Assembly: GCF_000699445.3 (NCBI RefSeq)
Contig: NC_067198.1
Span: 30,879,536 to 30,943,535 of the forward strand
Source: Schistosoma haematobium
Lineage: Eukaryota > Platyhelminthes > Trematoda > Strigeidida > Schistosomatidae
Direction: 5' to 3'
Length of the DNA stretch: 64,000 nucleotides
The notes under the pieces: model-generated
Database searches by the model: none
Told to the model about the DNA's origin: nothing
The model's input: only the letters and a program-made list of their open reading frames with translations
Program-made: the position numbers and the translations under genes
In this document: piece after piece, positions 62,844-64,000 of the stretch
Layout of the letters: the number at the start of each line of letters is the position of its first letter
Numbering within the stretch: position 1 is the first letter of the stretch

Positions 62844-64000
62844 ATACTATAACCCGATTTTATTTTGTCACCCATGCAGAGTTCACTCGGTAGTCAACGT
62901 GAACTTTCGCCTCGACAGTTTCGGGCTTCCTCATTTTTTGATTGACACTGTCCCGTTCTTATTACACGTGCGTAAACAGAGTATATCTAGCAATCGACAT
63001 GTACGTTTACTTGATCGTAGCCAAACTGAGCTCCTCAGGTCAACATGGTTAGCCATTGCAGATGGTATTCATTAAGTTCCATATCATCAACCGTCAGCGT
63101 TCTTATAGAGCCTACCATAGTGATTTCGCTATTCTGATAGGGCTAGAAGCTACTAATGCGTATGATACAAAACTAACATATTCTATTCACGTTAGTCTCA
63201 GTGGTGAAAACATTCAGTCATTCATTGTTGCAACTTCTACGTGATTCGACTGAACCCACTTGTGACTAGGCTACTGCTTGCGACGCTATAAATTACCGCG
63301 ATAGCACTACTCAATACTCATACGTAATTGATTTCAAACTGTCTTCCCTCTCACTACACAGGCCCATAGACTCAATCAAATGGAAACCCATAACTGGAGA
63401 CGGTTTAGTATGTCGAAGCGAGGTAACACCAACTCAGTCAATAAGCAGTGGTTAATTGGTAAATTAAATAAACTCGACAATTAAGCCGGCTAGCACACCA
63501 AATTAGCTGATCAGCTAACTTGGTTGTGAACGACTGTTAATTATGTCACTTATGTTCATACAATGGCCCGGAAACACAATTAATATAATATGTAGAAACT
63601 GTGAAATGATATACACAAGTTTATGCACAACAGCTCATTTACTCACGCTCCATTATATCTTATTGAACATCAAGTTATTCTAAAATAAATTGTGCCCTAG
63701 CATACTTTGATACCATACTACTAAGTGTGACAGTCACTTATGTACTGACCACTGTGGTTCACCATAACAGCTTTGAAGACACAACACAGGTTGATAAATT
63801 TTGACAATATAGTTATCGACACGAGCAGTCAGGACACTAAACACCGTATAAAGTATCTCTTAGTTCCTACAAATTGACACATGGGTTGATGTGAAGCTGT
63901 ATGTTATGACGTTTGACAGCTACTTGGATTCGATTTATTTTTGTTATGACCGTGAAATTAACATTGTGGTCTAAAGATTCTTCTTGTCTTTCTTGACATC
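62844..64000. other. Right flank of the gypsy tandem
   Basis: Unique-looking DNA. The open frame at 62764-63075 begins inside LTR3 and is a run-through, not a gene. Confidence 0.55.

Noticed and set aside
52046..62848. Target-site duplication around the gypsy tandem
   Set aside because: The bases before LTR1 (acatc) and after LTR3 (atact) do not match, consistent with recombination at an end.
62764..63075. 103-codon frame starting in LTR3
   Set aside because: The same LTR-internal ATG opens the gag frames of A and B; here it simply runs into unrelated flank.

Overview
This is an AT-rich eukaryotic window that looks like a blood fluke (Schistosoma) genome. The evidence is the repeat content: Smalpha-like short retroposons that carry pol III A/B boxes and hammerhead-ribozyme motifs, RTE-type non-LTR retrotransposon tails ending in (AAAT)n or (TAAG)n, a Merlin DNA transposon with its derivatives, and Ty3/gypsy elements with the C-x2-H-x9-C-x3-C Gag motif of the CsRn1 clade known from flukes. 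I cannot fix the species. No rRNA, genuine tRNA or CRISPR was seen.

Only one host gene is well supported. It is a three-exon, plus-strand gene at 43283-45782 for a TMUB-type protein: an N-terminal membrane segment, a ubiquitin-like domain and two C-terminal membrane segments, 409 residues in all. Its splice sites and phases agree at both introns, and its start codon lies five bases after a consensus 3' splice site.

Layout. Positions 1-43,000 are mostly AT-rich intergenic or intronic DNA with scattered repeats. Hammerhead/tRNA SINE copies lie near 0.7-1.3, 2.6-3.1, 7.6, 8.0, 16.6, 19.6, 22.6, 27.0, 28.4, 30.5 and 32.6 kb. A second tRNA-derived family, also with a hammerhead, lies at 21.2 and 22.1 kb. 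Merlin DNA lies at 12.9-13.7 kb, with MITE-like relatives at 23.8 and 37.5 kb. A 281-bp solo-LTR-like repeat family lies at 23.3, 27.9, 28.5, 31.2 and 33.6 kb. RTE-type fragments lie at 25.7, 29.5, 42.0 and 47.35 kb, and a decayed MULE-type transposase at 39.2-40.6 kb. After the TMUB gene, 45.8-52.0 kb is weakly structured. From 52,052 to 62,843 two related gypsy elements stand in tandem (LTR-element A-LTR-element B-LTR) and share the middle LTR.

How the parts fit. Most recognisable sequence is mobile DNA, in layers of different age. The outstanding signal is that two or three distinct pol III-type short retroposons each combine a tRNA-like promoter, a hammerhead-ribozyme fold and, in several copies, long inverted repeats that would form RNA hairpins. 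The tandem gypsy pair is young on one side: LTR1 and LTR2 are identical over about 510 bases by eye, while LTR3 differs. Its pol genes are interrupted mainly at homopolymer runs. All identities were judged by eye.
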